Shown in pieces: positions 53,401 to 64,000 of a stretch of DNA of 64,000 bases. Origin of the DNA: Rhizoclosmatium globosum (Eukaryota; Chytridiomycota; Chytridiomycetes; Chytridiales; Chytriomycetaceae); contig MCGO01000014.1 in assembly GCA_002104985.1 (NCBI GenBank), forward strand, positions 310,001 through 374,000, in the 5' to 3' direction. The notes beneath the pieces were generated by a model. The model was given only the letters and a program-made list of their open reading frames with translations, had not been told where the DNA came from and searched no databases. Within the stretch, counting starts at the first letter, position 1, and every line of letters starts with the position of its first letter. The position numbers and the translations under genes were made by a program.

Positions 53401-56400
53401 TACAAACAGCAACAAGATATACTTCAGTTGTACAAAAAGAAGCAAGAATAACCTACAGCCCAGTAGTGCATCCAGAGAACGTGATGTATGTTCAGTGGCT
53501 ACCCAACCCTCTGCCTCTCTCAGTAACTTCTCTGATTTCAGCCAAACTATCAGAATCATTTGTTTGAATGCTACTTTGATGAATGCAAATAGAGAGAGCA
53601 TGTTGTGTCTTACTCCAAGAGCTACAGAGAGCGACTCCGGAATTCCGGAGTCACTAACCAATATCCTTCACGGCACTTGAAACCACTTACAAACAGCAAC
53701 AAGATATACTTCAGTTGTACAAAAAGAAGCAAGAATAACCTACAGCCCAGTAGTGCATCCAGAGAACGTGATGTATGTTCAGTGGCTACCCAACCCTCTG
53801 CCTCTCTCAGTAACTTCTCTGATTTCAGCCAAACTATCAGAATCATTTGTTTGAATGCTACTTTGATGAATGCAAATAGAGAGAGCATGTTGTGTCTTAC
53901 TCCAAGAGCTACAGAGAGCGACTCCGGAATTCCGGAGTCACTAACCAATATCCTTCACGGCACTTGAAACCACTTACAAACAGCAACAAGATATACTTCA
54001 GTTGTACAAAAAGAAGCAAGAATAACCTACAGCCCAGTAGTGCATCCAGAGAACGTGATGTATGTTCAGTGGCTACCCAACCCTCTGCCTCTCTCAGTAA
54101 CTTCTCTGATTTCAGCCAAACTATCAGAATCATTTGTTTGAATGCTACTTTGATGAATGCAAATAGAGAGAGCATGTTGTGTCTTTCTCCAAGAGCTACA
54201 GAGAGCGACTCCGGAATTCCGGAGTCACTAACCAATATCCTTCACGGCACTTGAAACCACTTACAAACAGCAACAAGATATACTTCAGTTGTACAAAAAG
54301 AAGCAAGAATAACCTACAGCCCAGTAGTGCATCCAGAGAACGTGATGTATGTTCAGTGGCTACCCAACCCTCTGCCTCTCTCAGTAACTTCTCTGATTTC
54401 AGCCAAACTATCAGAATCATTTGTTTGAATGCTACTTTGATGAATGCAAATAGAGAGAGCATGTTGTGTCTTACTCCAAGAGCTACAGAGAGCGACTCCG
54501 GAATTCCGGAGTCACTAACCAATATCCTTCACGGCACTTGAAACCACTTACAAACAGCAACAAGATATACTTCAGTTGTACAAAAAGAAGCAAGAATAAC
54601 CTACAGCCCAGTAGTGCATCCAGAGAACGTGATGTATGTTCAGTGGCTACCCAACCCTCTGCCTCTCTCAGTAACTTCTCTGATTTCAGCCAAACTATCA
54701 GAATCATTTGTTTGAATGCTACTTTGATGAATGCAAATAGAGAGAGCATGTTATGTCTTACTCCAAGAGCTACAGAGAGCGACTCCGGAATTCCGGAGTC
54801 ACTAACCAATATCCTTCACGGCACTTGAAACCACTTACAAACAGCAACAAGATATACTTCAGTTGTACAAAAAGAAGCAAGAATAACCTACAGCCCAGTA
54901 GTGCATCCAGAGAACGTGATGTATGTTCAGTGGCTACCCAACCCTCTGCCTCTCTCAGTAACTTCTCTGATTTCAGCCAAACTATCAGAATCATTTGTTT
55001 GAATGCTACTTTGATGAATGCAAATAGAGAGAGCATGTTGTGTCTTACTCCAAGAGCTACAGAGAGCGACTCCGGAATTCCGGAGTCACTAACCAATATC
55101 CTTCACGGCACTTGAAACCACTTACAAACAGCAACAAGATATACTTCAGTTGTACAAAAAGAAGCAAGAATAACCTACAGCCCAGTAGTGCATCCAGAGA
55201 ACGTGATGTATGTTCAGTGGGTACCCAACCCTCTGCCTCTCTCAGTAACTTCTCTGATTTCAGCCAAACTATCAGAATCATTTGTTTGAATGCTACTTTG
55301 ATGAATGCAAATAGAGAGAGCATGTTGTGTCTTTCTCCAAGAGCTACAGAGAGCGACTCCGGAATTCCGGAGTCACTAACCAATATCCTTCACGGCACTT
55401 GAAACCACTTACAAACAGCAACAAGATATACTTCAGTTGTACAAAAAGAAGCAAGAATAACCTACAGCCCAGTAGTGCATCCAGAGAACGTGATGTATGT
55501 TCAGTGGCTACCCAACCCTCTGCCTCTCTCAGTAACTTCTCTGATTTCAGCCAAACTATCAGAATCATTTGTTTGAATGCTACTTTGATGAATGCAAATA
55601 GAGAGAGCATGTTGTGTCTTACTCCAAGAGCTACAGAGAGCGACTCCGGAATTCCGGAGTCACTAACCAATATCCTTCACGGCACTTGAAACCACTTACA
55701 AACAGCAACAAGATATACTTCAGTTGTACAAAAAGAAGCAAGAATAACCTACAGCCCAGTAGTGCATCCAGAGAACGTGATGTATGTTCAGTGGCTACCC
55801 AACCCTCTGCCTCTCTCAGTAACTTCTCTGATTTCAGCCAAACTATCAGAATCATTTGTTTGAATGCTACTTTGATGAATGCAAATAGAGAGAGCATGTT
55901 GTGTCTTACTCCAAGAGCTACAGAGAGCGACTCCCGAATTCCGGAGTAACCAATATCCTTCACGGCACTTGAAACCACTTACAAACAGCAACAAGATATA
56001 CTTCAGTTGTACAAAAAGAAGCAAGAATAACCTACAGCCCAGTAGTGCATCCAGAGAACGTGATGTATGTTCAGTGGCTACCCAACCCTCTGCCTCTCTC
56101 AGTAACTTCTCTGATTTCAGCCAAACTATCAGAATCATTTGTTTGAATGCTACTTTGATGAATGCAAATAGAGAGAGCATGTTATGTCTTTCTCCAAGAG
56201 CTACAGAGAGCGACTCCGGAATTCCGGAGTCACTAACCAATATCCTTCACGGCACTTGAAACCACTTACAAACAGCAACAAGATATACTTCAGTTGTACA
56301 AAAAGAAGCAAGAATAACCTACAGCCCAGTAGTGCATCCAGAGAACGTGATGTATGTTCAGTGGCTACCCAACCCTCTGCCTCTCTCAGTAACTTCTCTG

Positions 56401-57717
56401 ATTTCAGCCAAACTATCAGAATCATTTGTTTGAATGCTACTTTGATGAATGCAAATAGAGAGAGCATGTTGTGTCTTACTCCAAGAGCTACAGAGAGCGA
56501 CTCCCGAATTCCGGAGTCACTAACCAATATCCTTCACGGCACTTGAAACCACTTACAAACAGCAACAAGATATACTTCAGTTGTACAAAAAGAAGCAAGA
56601 ATAACCTACAGCCCAGTAGTGCATCCAGAGAACGTGATGTATGTTCAGTGGCTACCCAACCCTCTGCCTCTCTCAGTAACTTCTCTGATTTCAGCCAAAC
56701 TATCAGAATCATTTGTTTGAATGCTACTTTGATGAATGCAAATAGAGAGAGCATGTTATGTCTTTCTCCAAGAGCTACAGAGAGCGACTCCGGAATTCCG
56801 GAGTCACTAACCAATATCCTTCACGGCACTTGAAACCACTTACAAACAGCAACAAGATATACTTCAGTTGTACAAAAAGAAGCAAGAATAACCTACAGCC
56901 CAGTAGTGCATCCAGAGAACGTGATGTATGTTCAGTGGCTACCCAACCCTCTGCCTCTCTCAGTAACTTCTCTGATTTCAGCCAAACTATCAGAATCATT
57001 TGTTTGAATGCTACTTTGATGAATGCAAATAGAGAGAGCATGTTGTGTCTTTCTCCAAGAGCTACAGAGAGCGACTCCGGAATTCCGGAGTCACTAACCA
57101 ATATCCTTCACGGCACTTGAAACCACTTACAAACAGCAACAAGATATACTTCAGTTGTACAAAAAGAAGCAAGAATAACCTACAGCCCAGTAGTGCATCC
57201 AGAGAACGTGATGTATGTTCAGTGGCTACCCAACCCTCTGCCTCTCTCAGTAACTTCTCTGATTTCAGCCAAACTATCAGAATCATTTGTTTGAATGCTA
57301 CTTTGATGAATGCAAATAGAGAGAGCATGTTGTGTCTTACTCCAAGAGCTACAGAGAGCGACTCCGGAATTCCGGAGTCACTAACCAATATCCTTCACGG
57401 CACTTGAAACCACTTACAAACAGCAACAAGATATACTTCAGTTGTACAAAAAGAAGCAAGAATAACCTACAGCCCAGTAGTGCATCCAGAGAACGTGATG
57501 TATGTTCAGTGGCTACCCAACCCTCTGCCTCTCTCAGTAACTTCTCTGATTTCAGCCAAACTATCAGAATCATTTGTTTGAATGCTACTTTGATGAATGC
57601 AAATAGAGAGAGCATGTTATGTCTTTCTCCAAGAGCTACAGAGAGCGACTCCGGAATTCCGGAGTCACTAACCAATATCCTTCACGGCACTTGAAACCAC
57701 TTACAAACAGCAACAAG
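50451..57717. repeat. Satellite A: 287-bp tandem array
   Basis: About 25 complete units plus a final partial one (about 100 bases), head to tail, nearly identical. Each unit begins CATGTTGTGTCTTWCTCC and contains a perfect 20-base palindrome, first seen at 50,488-50,507. Variants: two adjacent units (51,027-51,588) lack the same six bases; one unit near 55,948 lacks four bases; the first has a three-base insertion (CTACTAC); a T/A change (TTTCTCC versus TTACTCC) splits the units into two interspersed classes. Very low divergence indicates recent amplification or strong homogenisation. Each unit shows open frames on both strands, but without ATG starts at their 5' ends, and 287 is not a multiple of three. 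Confidence 0.95.
50488..50507. other. 20-bp perfect palindrome of satellite A (first copy)
   Basis: GACTCCGGAATTCCGGAGTC reads the same on both strands and contains an EcoRI site at its centre. It recurs in almost every satellite A unit; units near 55,931 and 56,502 read CCCGAATTCCGG and have lost one pair. It could extrude as a cruciform or bind a dimeric protein. Confidence 0.9.
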
Positions 57718-58250
57718 TGAGTTCAATGTGTTTTGAGTAGTTTTGTAGACACTCGTCAAATGATAAGTGTTTTCTGAGGACCACCAAAAGTGCTCCAAAT
57801 CAGATGAAACTTAGCCATCATGTTTAATAGTCTGTCTTCTTGCCCAATCTAGTGTCCAAGACTGAGTTCTGTGTGTTTGGAGTAGTTTTGTAGACACTCG
57901 TCAAATGATAAGTGTTTTCTAAGGACCACCAAAAGTGCTCCAAATCAGATGAAACTTAGCCATCATGTTTAATAGTCTGTCTTCTTGCCCAATCTAGTGT
58001 CCAAGACTGAGTTCTGTGTGTTTGGAGTAGTTTTGTAGACACTCGTCAAATGATAAGTGTTTTCTAAGGACCACCAAAAGTGCTCCAAATCAGATGAAAC
58101 TTAGCCATCATGTTTAATAGTCTGTCTTCTTGCCCAATCTAGTGTCCAAGACTGAGTTCTGTGTGTTTGGAGTAGTTTTGTAGACACTCGTCAAATGATA
58201 AGTGTTTTCTGAGGACCACCAAAAGTGCTCCAAATCAGATGAAACTTAGC
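57718..58250. repeat. Satellite B: 145-bp tandem array, about 3.7 copies
   Basis: Units start around TTTGGAGTAGTTTTGTAGAC at 57,731, 57,876, 58,021 and 58,166, spaced 145 bases. The array follows satellite A without a spacer and is cut by the retroelement at about 58,250, within a unit (after GAAACTTAGC). On the minus strand each unit encodes HFWWSSENTYHLTSVYK and ends with GKKTDY and a stop, a diverged match to the C-terminus of the truncated gene at 59,312-59,823. Confidence 0.9.
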
Positions 58251-58254
58251 ACTC

Positions 58255-59300
58255 AACAAATACTATTACATTGTTGTACCCCTCTGCTGAAAACTCTGGA
58301 ATAGGTCAATTGCTACGTGATCGAGGGGGAATCCGGCACTGATAGATCTTAGTGGGTGGAAACCATGCTTTCCTTTATTCCACCTGGCACATTTGATGCA
58401 TTTTACGGTGTGTTCCGCTGCATCTGTTTTAATTGACAGCCAGTTGACTCCTTCCGCCCACAAATGTTTGACCAACGCATTGGTACCCAAGTGCCTGATG
58501 CCATGCGCTTGTTTCAGTAACACTTCACTTTCTCTGGCGGTGGTATTCTGTGAAGTGCCAGGTCTACAATGGCAAGGTGCTTGAGATTCACGTAGTTGAC
58601 TGGCACCAATCCGTCCCGTTCCCCATAGTTGATTACTTCTAAGGGTGTTGACGTGTCCGGTAGGAACCCAGCTCCCAGTGAAAGAAAATCTTCCTCGTCC
58701 AATTCTGATGTCACATCGTTGCTGAGAATACTTGCTGGGACTGGTTTCTCAAAATCTTGGAGGATTCTGCTCAAGGCATCTGGCAACATGTTCTTGATGC
58801 CTGGAATGTGGGAAATCGTGAAGTCGTAGTAGAGGAGTGTGTCTATCCATCCTTGCAGTACGACACTGAGCTGTTTTTGGGAAAATAGATAGGTAAGAGC
58901 TTGGTGGTCTATTTCCAATATGAATCTTGTCCCGTACAGAATTTCTTGAGGCAGTGGACAATTCCCAGCAGTACTTTATGTGTAGCGGAATTTTGTAACT
59001 GGCAGTCTGTGAACGTTTTCGCTGTGTATTAAATGTATTTGTGGTGCCCTGCTTTGTCTTTCTGGTAGAGAACTCCTCCAATGCCAAAATTAGCCGCATC
59101 TGTTGCCACAAAAAACTGTTTCTCGTAATCAGGAGTCGTAAGGATTGGAGCTTCTGCTATAGCTTGGCAGAGAGCCTTGAATGCGGCGTCTTGCTCTGGC
59201 CCCCATACTCTCTGTGGGTGCTTCTCGTTCTGAATTGCTTCCAGCGGTGCTGCAATGGTTGAGTAGCTCTGGATATGGTCCCGCAATGAGATCAGCTGAT
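58255..59300 (-). mobile_element. Truncated Ty3/gypsy retrotransposon pol fragment
   Basis: Minus-strand frames carry the end of reverse transcriptase and RNase H (LRDHIQSYSTIAAPLEAIQ, WGPEQDAAFKALCQAI, PILTTPDYEKQFFVATDAAN, FGIGGVLYQ), then EIDHQALTYLFSQKQ and HIPGIKNMLPDALSRI, and the start of integrase with its HHCC-type zinc site (HGIRHLGTNALVKHLW, CIKCARWNKGKHGF, PLDHVAIDLF). Both ends are missing: no RT palm, no integrase catalytic core and no LTR. Frame changes occur near 58,535 and 59,030. It is a dead fragment lying between satellite B and the truncated gene, in the opposite direction to that gene. Confidence 0.85.
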
Positions 59301-59311
59301 AAATAAACACG

Positions 59312-59823
59312 TTGAAAACCCTCAAAGATGGCGCAAAGCCATTAAGTAGCTTAGATATTTTCCCAGACAAAGCAGGAGATACTGCAACCACATACGTTGA
59401 CTGGGCCGATCTCATCCAGACCCTTCGTGAATTGATTATCTTTGAAGCTCCTGGATCTCCACACGTGTTTTTAAACATTCCTGAGAAAGATACTACATTG
59501 AATGTTGGCACTGATCCGGACCATCAGCATGTTGGAATCTTGTTAGATGACTTGTTGGACCAAACTTCTGAACTCGATTGTGCTGGTTTGAATCGATACG
59601 TGGATTTCAATTGTCCACTATTTCTTTCTTTAAATGTACTATTGCTCTTTCTGAAACAAATACACAAGGGGGTTCTTTTTATGTATTCACAAGGCAGACA
59701 ATGAAATATGATTTGGAGTACTTTTGGTGGTCCTCAGAAAACACTGATCATTTGATGAGTGTCTACAAAAATTACAAGAACTCAACCTTGGAAGCTAGAA
59801 AGGGCCATAAGACAGAAAATTAA
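59312..59823 (+). pseudogene. Truncated gene whose tail matches satellite B
   Basis: An open frame (59,312-59,704) with a coding look (IFPDKAGDTATTYVDWADL, ELIIFEAPGSPHVFLNI) continues, after a frame change near 59,600-59,640, into TQGGSFYVFTRQTMKYDLEY and FWWSSENTDHLMSVYKNY, ending GHKTEN at the stop 59,821-59,823. The 5' end is missing and abuts the retroelement at about 59,300. The last 40 codons match the antisense strand of satellite B including the stop, and satellite C starts about ten bases after the stop. No family is recognised. Confidence 0.5.
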
Positions 59824-59833
59824 ACATGATGGC
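59712..59833. repeat. Inverted, diverged single copy of the satellite B unit
   Basis: From TTTGGAGTACTTTTGGTGG to ATTAAACATGATGGC this segment matches the reverse complement of a satellite B unit along nearly its full length, with substitutions and a small gap of about nine bases. It overlaps the C-terminal codons of the truncated gene. Confidence 0.85.
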
Positions 59834-62800
59834 ACAAGCACCAGTATTCTCTACTCAATTGCAGGAAGCTGATCTACACTCAAAGAATGTATTCTGAAAC
59901 TTTGGCTCAATTTGGGCGAGATCTTAACTTTGGATTAGTGACTGCGGTATTCCGCATTGGCTCTTGGCAGTGACAGACACAAGGGCCAGTATTCTCTACT
60001 GAATGGCAGGAAGCTGATTTACACTCAAAGAATGTATTCTGAAACTTTGGCTCAATTTGGGAGAGATCTTAACTTTGGATTAGTGACTGCGGTATTCCGC
60101 AGTGGCTCTTAGCAGTGACAGACACAAGGGCCAGTATTCAGTACTCAATTGCAGGAAGCTGATCTACACTCAAAGAATGTATTCTGAAACTTTGGCTCAA
60201 TTTGGGCGAGATCTTAACTTTGGATTAGTGACTGCGGTATTCCGCAGTGGCTCTTGGCAGTGACAGACACAAGGGCCAGTATTCAGTACTCAATTGCAGG
60301 AAGCTGATCTACACTCAAAGAATGTATTCTGAAACTTTGGCTCAATTTGGGCGAGATCTCAACTTTGGATTAGTGACTGCGGTATTCCGCAGTGGCTCTT
60401 GGCAGTGACAGACACAAGGGCCAGTATTCTCTACTCAATTGCAGGAAGTTGATCTACACTCAAAGAATGTATTCTGAAACTTTGGCTCAATTTGGGCAAG
60501 ATCTTAACTTTGGATTAGTGACTGCGGTATTCTGCATTGGCTCTTGGCAGTGACAGACACAAGGGCCAGTATTAAGTACTCAATTGCAGGAAGCTGATCT
60601 ACACTCAAAGAATGTATTCTGAAACTTTGGATCAATTTGGGAGAGATCTTAACTTTGGATTAGTGACTGCGGTATTCCGCAGTGGCTCTTGGCAGTGACA
60701 GACACAAGGGCCAGTATTCTCTACTCAATTGCAGGAAGTTGATCTACACTCAAAGAATGTATTCTGAAACTTTGGCTCAATTTGGGAGAGATCTTAACTT
60801 TGGATTAGTGACTGCGGTATTCTGTATTGGCTCTTGGCAGTGACAGACACAAGGGCCAGTATTCTCTACTCAATTGCAGGAAGTTGATCTACACTCAAAG
60901 AATGTATTCTGAAACTTTGGATCAATGTGGGAGAGATCTTAACTTTGGATTAGTGACTGCGGTATTCTGCAGTGGCTCTTGGCAGTGACAGACACAAGGG
61001 CCAGTATTCAGTACTCAATTGCAGGAAGCTGATCTACACTCAAAGAATGTATTCTGAAACTTTGGATCAATTTGGGAGAGATCTTAACTTTGGATTAGTG
61101 ACTGCGGTATTCCGCAGTGGCTCTTGGCAGTGACAGACACAAGGGCCAGTATTCTCTACTGAATGGCAGGAAGCTGATTTACACTCAAAGAATGTATTCT
61201 GAAACTTTGGATCAATGTGGGAGAGATCTTAACTTTGGATTAGTGACTGCGGTATTCTGCAGTGGCTCTTGGCAGTGACAGACACAAGGGCCAGTATTCA
61301 GTACTCAATTGCAGGAAGCTGATCTACACTCAAAGAATGTATTCTGAAACTTTGGATCAATGTGGGAGAGATCTTAACTTTGGATTAGTGACTGCGGTAT
61401 TCTGCAGTGGCTCTTGGCGGTGGCGGACACAAGGGCCAGTATTCAGTACTCAATTGCAGGAAGCTGATCTACACTCAAAGAATGTATTCTGAAACTTTGG
61501 ATCAATTTGGGAGAGATCTTAACTTTGGATTAGTGACTGCGGTATTCCGCAGTGGCTCTTGGCAGTGACAGACACAAGGGCCAGTATTCTCTACTCAATT
61601 GCAGGAAGTTGATCTACACTCAAAGAATGTATTCTGAAACTTTGGATCAATGTGGGAGAGATCTTAACTTTGGATTAGTGACTGCGGTATTCTGCAGTGG
61701 CTCTTGGCAGTGACAGACACAAGGGCCAGTATTCAGTACTAAATTGCAGGAAGCTGATCTACACTCAAAGAATGTATTCTGAAACTTTGGATCAATTTGG
61801 GAGAGATCTTAACTTTGGATTAGTGACTGCGGTATTCCGCAGTGGCTCTTGGCAGTGACAGACACAAGGGCCAGTATTCAGTACTCAATTGCAGGAAGCT
61901 GATCTACACTCAAAGAATGTATTCTGAAACTTTGGATCAATTTGGGAGAGATCTTAACTTTGGATTAGTGACTGCGGTATTCCGCAGTGGCTCTTGGCAG
62001 TGACAGACACAAGGGCCAGTATTCTCTACTGAATGGCAGGAAGCTGATTTACACTCAAAGAATGTATTCTGAAACTTTGGCTCAATTTGGGAGAGATTTT
62101 AACTTTGGATTAGTGACTGCGGTATTCCGCAGTGGCTCTTGGCAGTGACAGACACAAGGGCCAGTATTCTCTACTCAATTGCAGGAAGTTGATCTACACT
62201 CAAAGAATGTATTCTGAAACTTTGGCTCAATTTGGGCGAGATTTTAACTTTGGATTAGTGACTGCGGTATTCTGCATTGGCTCTTGGCAGTGACAGACAC
62301 AAGGGCCAGTATTCTCTACTGAATGGCAGGAAGCTGATTTACACTCAAAGAATGTATTCTGAAACTTTGGATCAATGTGGGAGAGATCTTAACTTTGGAT
62401 TAGTGACTGCGGTATTCTGCAGTGGCTCTTGGCAGTGACAGACACAAGGGCCAGTATTCAGTACTCAATTGCAGGAAGCTGATCTACACTCAAAGAATGT
62501 ATTCTGAAACTTTGGATCAATGTGGGAGAGATCTTAACTTTGGATTAGTGACTGCGGTATTCTGCAGTGGCTCTTGGCAGTGACAGACACAAGGGCCAGT
62601 ATTCAGTACTCAATTGCAGGAAGCTGATCTACACTCAAAGAATGTATTCTGAAACTTTGGATCAATTTGGGAGAGATCTTAACTTTGGATTAGTGACTGC
62701 GGTATTCCGCAGTGGCTCTTGGCAGTGACAGACACAAGGGCCAGTATTCTCTACTGAATGGCAGGAAGCTGATTTACACTCAAAGAATGTATTCTGAAAC

Positions 62801-64000
62801 TTTGGATCAATTTGGGAGAGATCTTAACTTTGGATTAGTGACTGCGGTATTCCGCAGTGGCTCTTGGCAGTGACAGACACAAGGGCCAGTATTCTCTACT
62901 CAATTGCAGGAAGTTGATCTACACTCAAAGAATGTATTCTGAAACTTTGGCTCAATTTGGCGAGATCTTAACTTTGGATTAGTGACTGCGGTATTCTGCA
63001 TTGGCTCTTGGCAGTGACAGACACAAGGGCCAGTATTCTCTACTGAATGGCAGGAAGCTGATTTACACTCAAAGAATGTATTCTGAAACTTTGGCTCAAT
63101 TTGGGAGAGATCTTAACTTTGGATTAGTGACTGCGGTATTCCGCAGTGGCTCTTAGCAGTGACAGACACAAGGGCCAGTATTCAGTACTCAATTGCAGGA
63201 AGCTGATCTACACTCAAAGAATGTATTCTGAAACTTTGGCTCAATTTGGGCGAGATCTTAACTTTGGATTAGTGACTGCGGTATTCCGCAGTGGCTCTTG
63301 GCAGTGACAGACACAAGGGCCAGTATTCAGTACTCAATTGCAGGAAGCTGATCTACACTCAAAGAATGTATTCTGAAACTTTGGCTCAATTTGGGCGAGA
63401 TCTCAACTTTGGATTAGTGACTGCGGTATTCCGCAGTGGCTCTTGGCAGTGACAGACACAAGGGCCAGTATTCTCTACTCAATTGCAGGAAGTTGATCTA
63501 CACTCAAAGAATGTATTCTGAAACTTTGGCTCAATTTGGGCAAGATCTTAACTTTGGATTAGTGACTGCGGTATTCTGCATTGGCTCTTGGCAGTGACAG
63601 ACACAAGGGCCAGTATTAAGTACTCAATTGCAGGAAGCTGATCTACACTCAAAGAATGTATTCTGAAACTTTGGATCAATTTGGGAGAGATCTTAACTTT
63701 GGATTAGTGACTGCGGTATTCCGCAGTGGCTCTTGGCAGTGACAGACACAAGGGCCAGTATTCTCTACTCAATTGCAGGAAGTTGATCTACACTCAAAGA
63801 ATGTATTCTGAAACTTTGGCTCAATTTGGGAGAGATCTTAACTTTGGATTAGTGACTGCGGTATTCTGTATGGCTCTTGGCAGTGACAGACACAAGGGCC
63901 AGTATTCTCTACTCAATTGCAGGAAGTTGATCTACACTCAAAGAATGTATTCTGAAACTTTGGATCAATGTGGGAGAGATCTTAACTTTGGATTAGTGAC
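59834..64000. repeat. Satellite C: 145-bp tandem array to window end
   Basis: The block TGACAGACACAAGGGCCAG recurs at 59,971, 60,116, 60,261, 60,406 and so on to 63,883, at 145-base steps with a few one-base deletions, giving about 29 units cut by the window edge. Units contain the inverted repeat ACTGCGG-TATT-CCGCAGT, intact in many and degraded (TTCTGCATTGG, TTCTGTATTGG) in others. Substitution classes (CTCTACT/CAGTACT, AAGCTGATC/AAGTTGATC, CTCAATTTGG/ATCAATGTGG) are shuffled, so units have exchanged. A short frame in this array (61,262-61,492) is not a gene. Confidence 0.95.

Noticed and set aside
50451..57717. Repeated 106-120-codon open frames on both strands of satellite A
   Set aside because: They start at GTG or TTG rather than ATG, the unit length 287 is not a multiple of three, and all copies follow from the repeat itself. 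They do not look like eukaryotic genes.
61262..61492. 76-codon frame in satellite C
   Set aside because: It exists only because of substitutions in two units and spans the repeat junction; no independent coding evidence.
50451..64000. CRISPR-like array
   Set aside because: Units are 145-287 bases with no short repeats separated by unique spacers, and the genome is eukaryotic.
59834..64000. Telomere or subtelomere end
   Set aside because: No TTAGGG-type or other short telomere repeat is visible in the window; only the satellite runs to the edge.

Overview
The window looks like nuclear DNA of an early-diverging, probably zoosporic (chytrid-type) fungus. The reasons are: dense short spliceosomal introns of about 40-100 bases with GT..AG ends (found in most genes here); closely packed genes on both strands; fungal housekeeping genes; an ITFG1/TIP-like FG-GAP membrane protein and a leucine-rich-repeat protein resembling a flagellar LRRC71; and F-box/ankyrin proteins with the LLxDxRVDPS repeat that I associate with chytrid genomes. 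The lineage is inference; no rRNA or mitochondrial marker is present.

Bases 1-8,100 are repeat-rich and gene-poor. They hold one intact and two broken members of an unknown gene family (283-3,195), a decayed gag-like frame (about 3.7-4.2 kb), a broken pogo/jerky-type DDE transposase (5.4-6.7 kb) and several small tandem repeats.

Bases 8,128-49,920 are a conserved core. In order: Sds3-like HDAC subunit, MO25/Hym1, profilin, a Cys-rich surface protein, LRR protein, Sec66, a membrane-anchored amidohydrolase, DNA polymerase epsilon subunit B, a Ser-rich protein, two tandem F-box/ankyrin paralogues, a GC-rich structured spacer, a multipass membrane protein, a universal-stress-like protein, GDP-mannose pyrophosphorylase, guanine deaminase, a TPR protein, a small gene with an in-frame stop, tRNA-Ser(GCU), a Rai1/DXO decapping nuclease, mitochondrial glutamyl-tRNA synthetase, phosphopantetheinyl transferase, a Cdc1/Ted1 phosphoesterase, V-ATPase subunit E, an unknown protein, the ITFG1/TIP homologue, the complex I 24-kDa subunit and a HAD-family protein. 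Several pairs are head to head with start codons 40-90 bases apart (Sds3/MO25, GDP-Man pyrophosphorylase/guanine deaminase, GluRS/PPTase). The GluRS/PPTase pair makes functional sense because both products should serve the mitochondrion. Several otherwise conserved genes carry single-base frame breaks, some in homopolymers, so part of this sequence may contain consensus indel errors.

Bases 49,995-64,000 are heterochromatin-like. A small Cys-rich secreted-type gene is followed by satellite A (287-bp unit, about 25 copies), satellite B (145-bp unit, about 3.7 copies), a truncated Ty3/gypsy pol fragment, a truncated gene and satellite C (145-bp unit, about 29 copies, running off the window). Three observations stand out. 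The otherwise unrelated satellites A and C share an 18-bp palindrome that differs by a compensatory change in its two arms. The reverse strand of satellite B encodes the diverged C-terminal tail, including the stop codon, of the truncated gene on the other side of the retroelement. Satellite C contains a long internal duplication offset by 21 units. These could mark a centromeric or subtelomeric domain, but no telomere repeat or centromere marker is visible.
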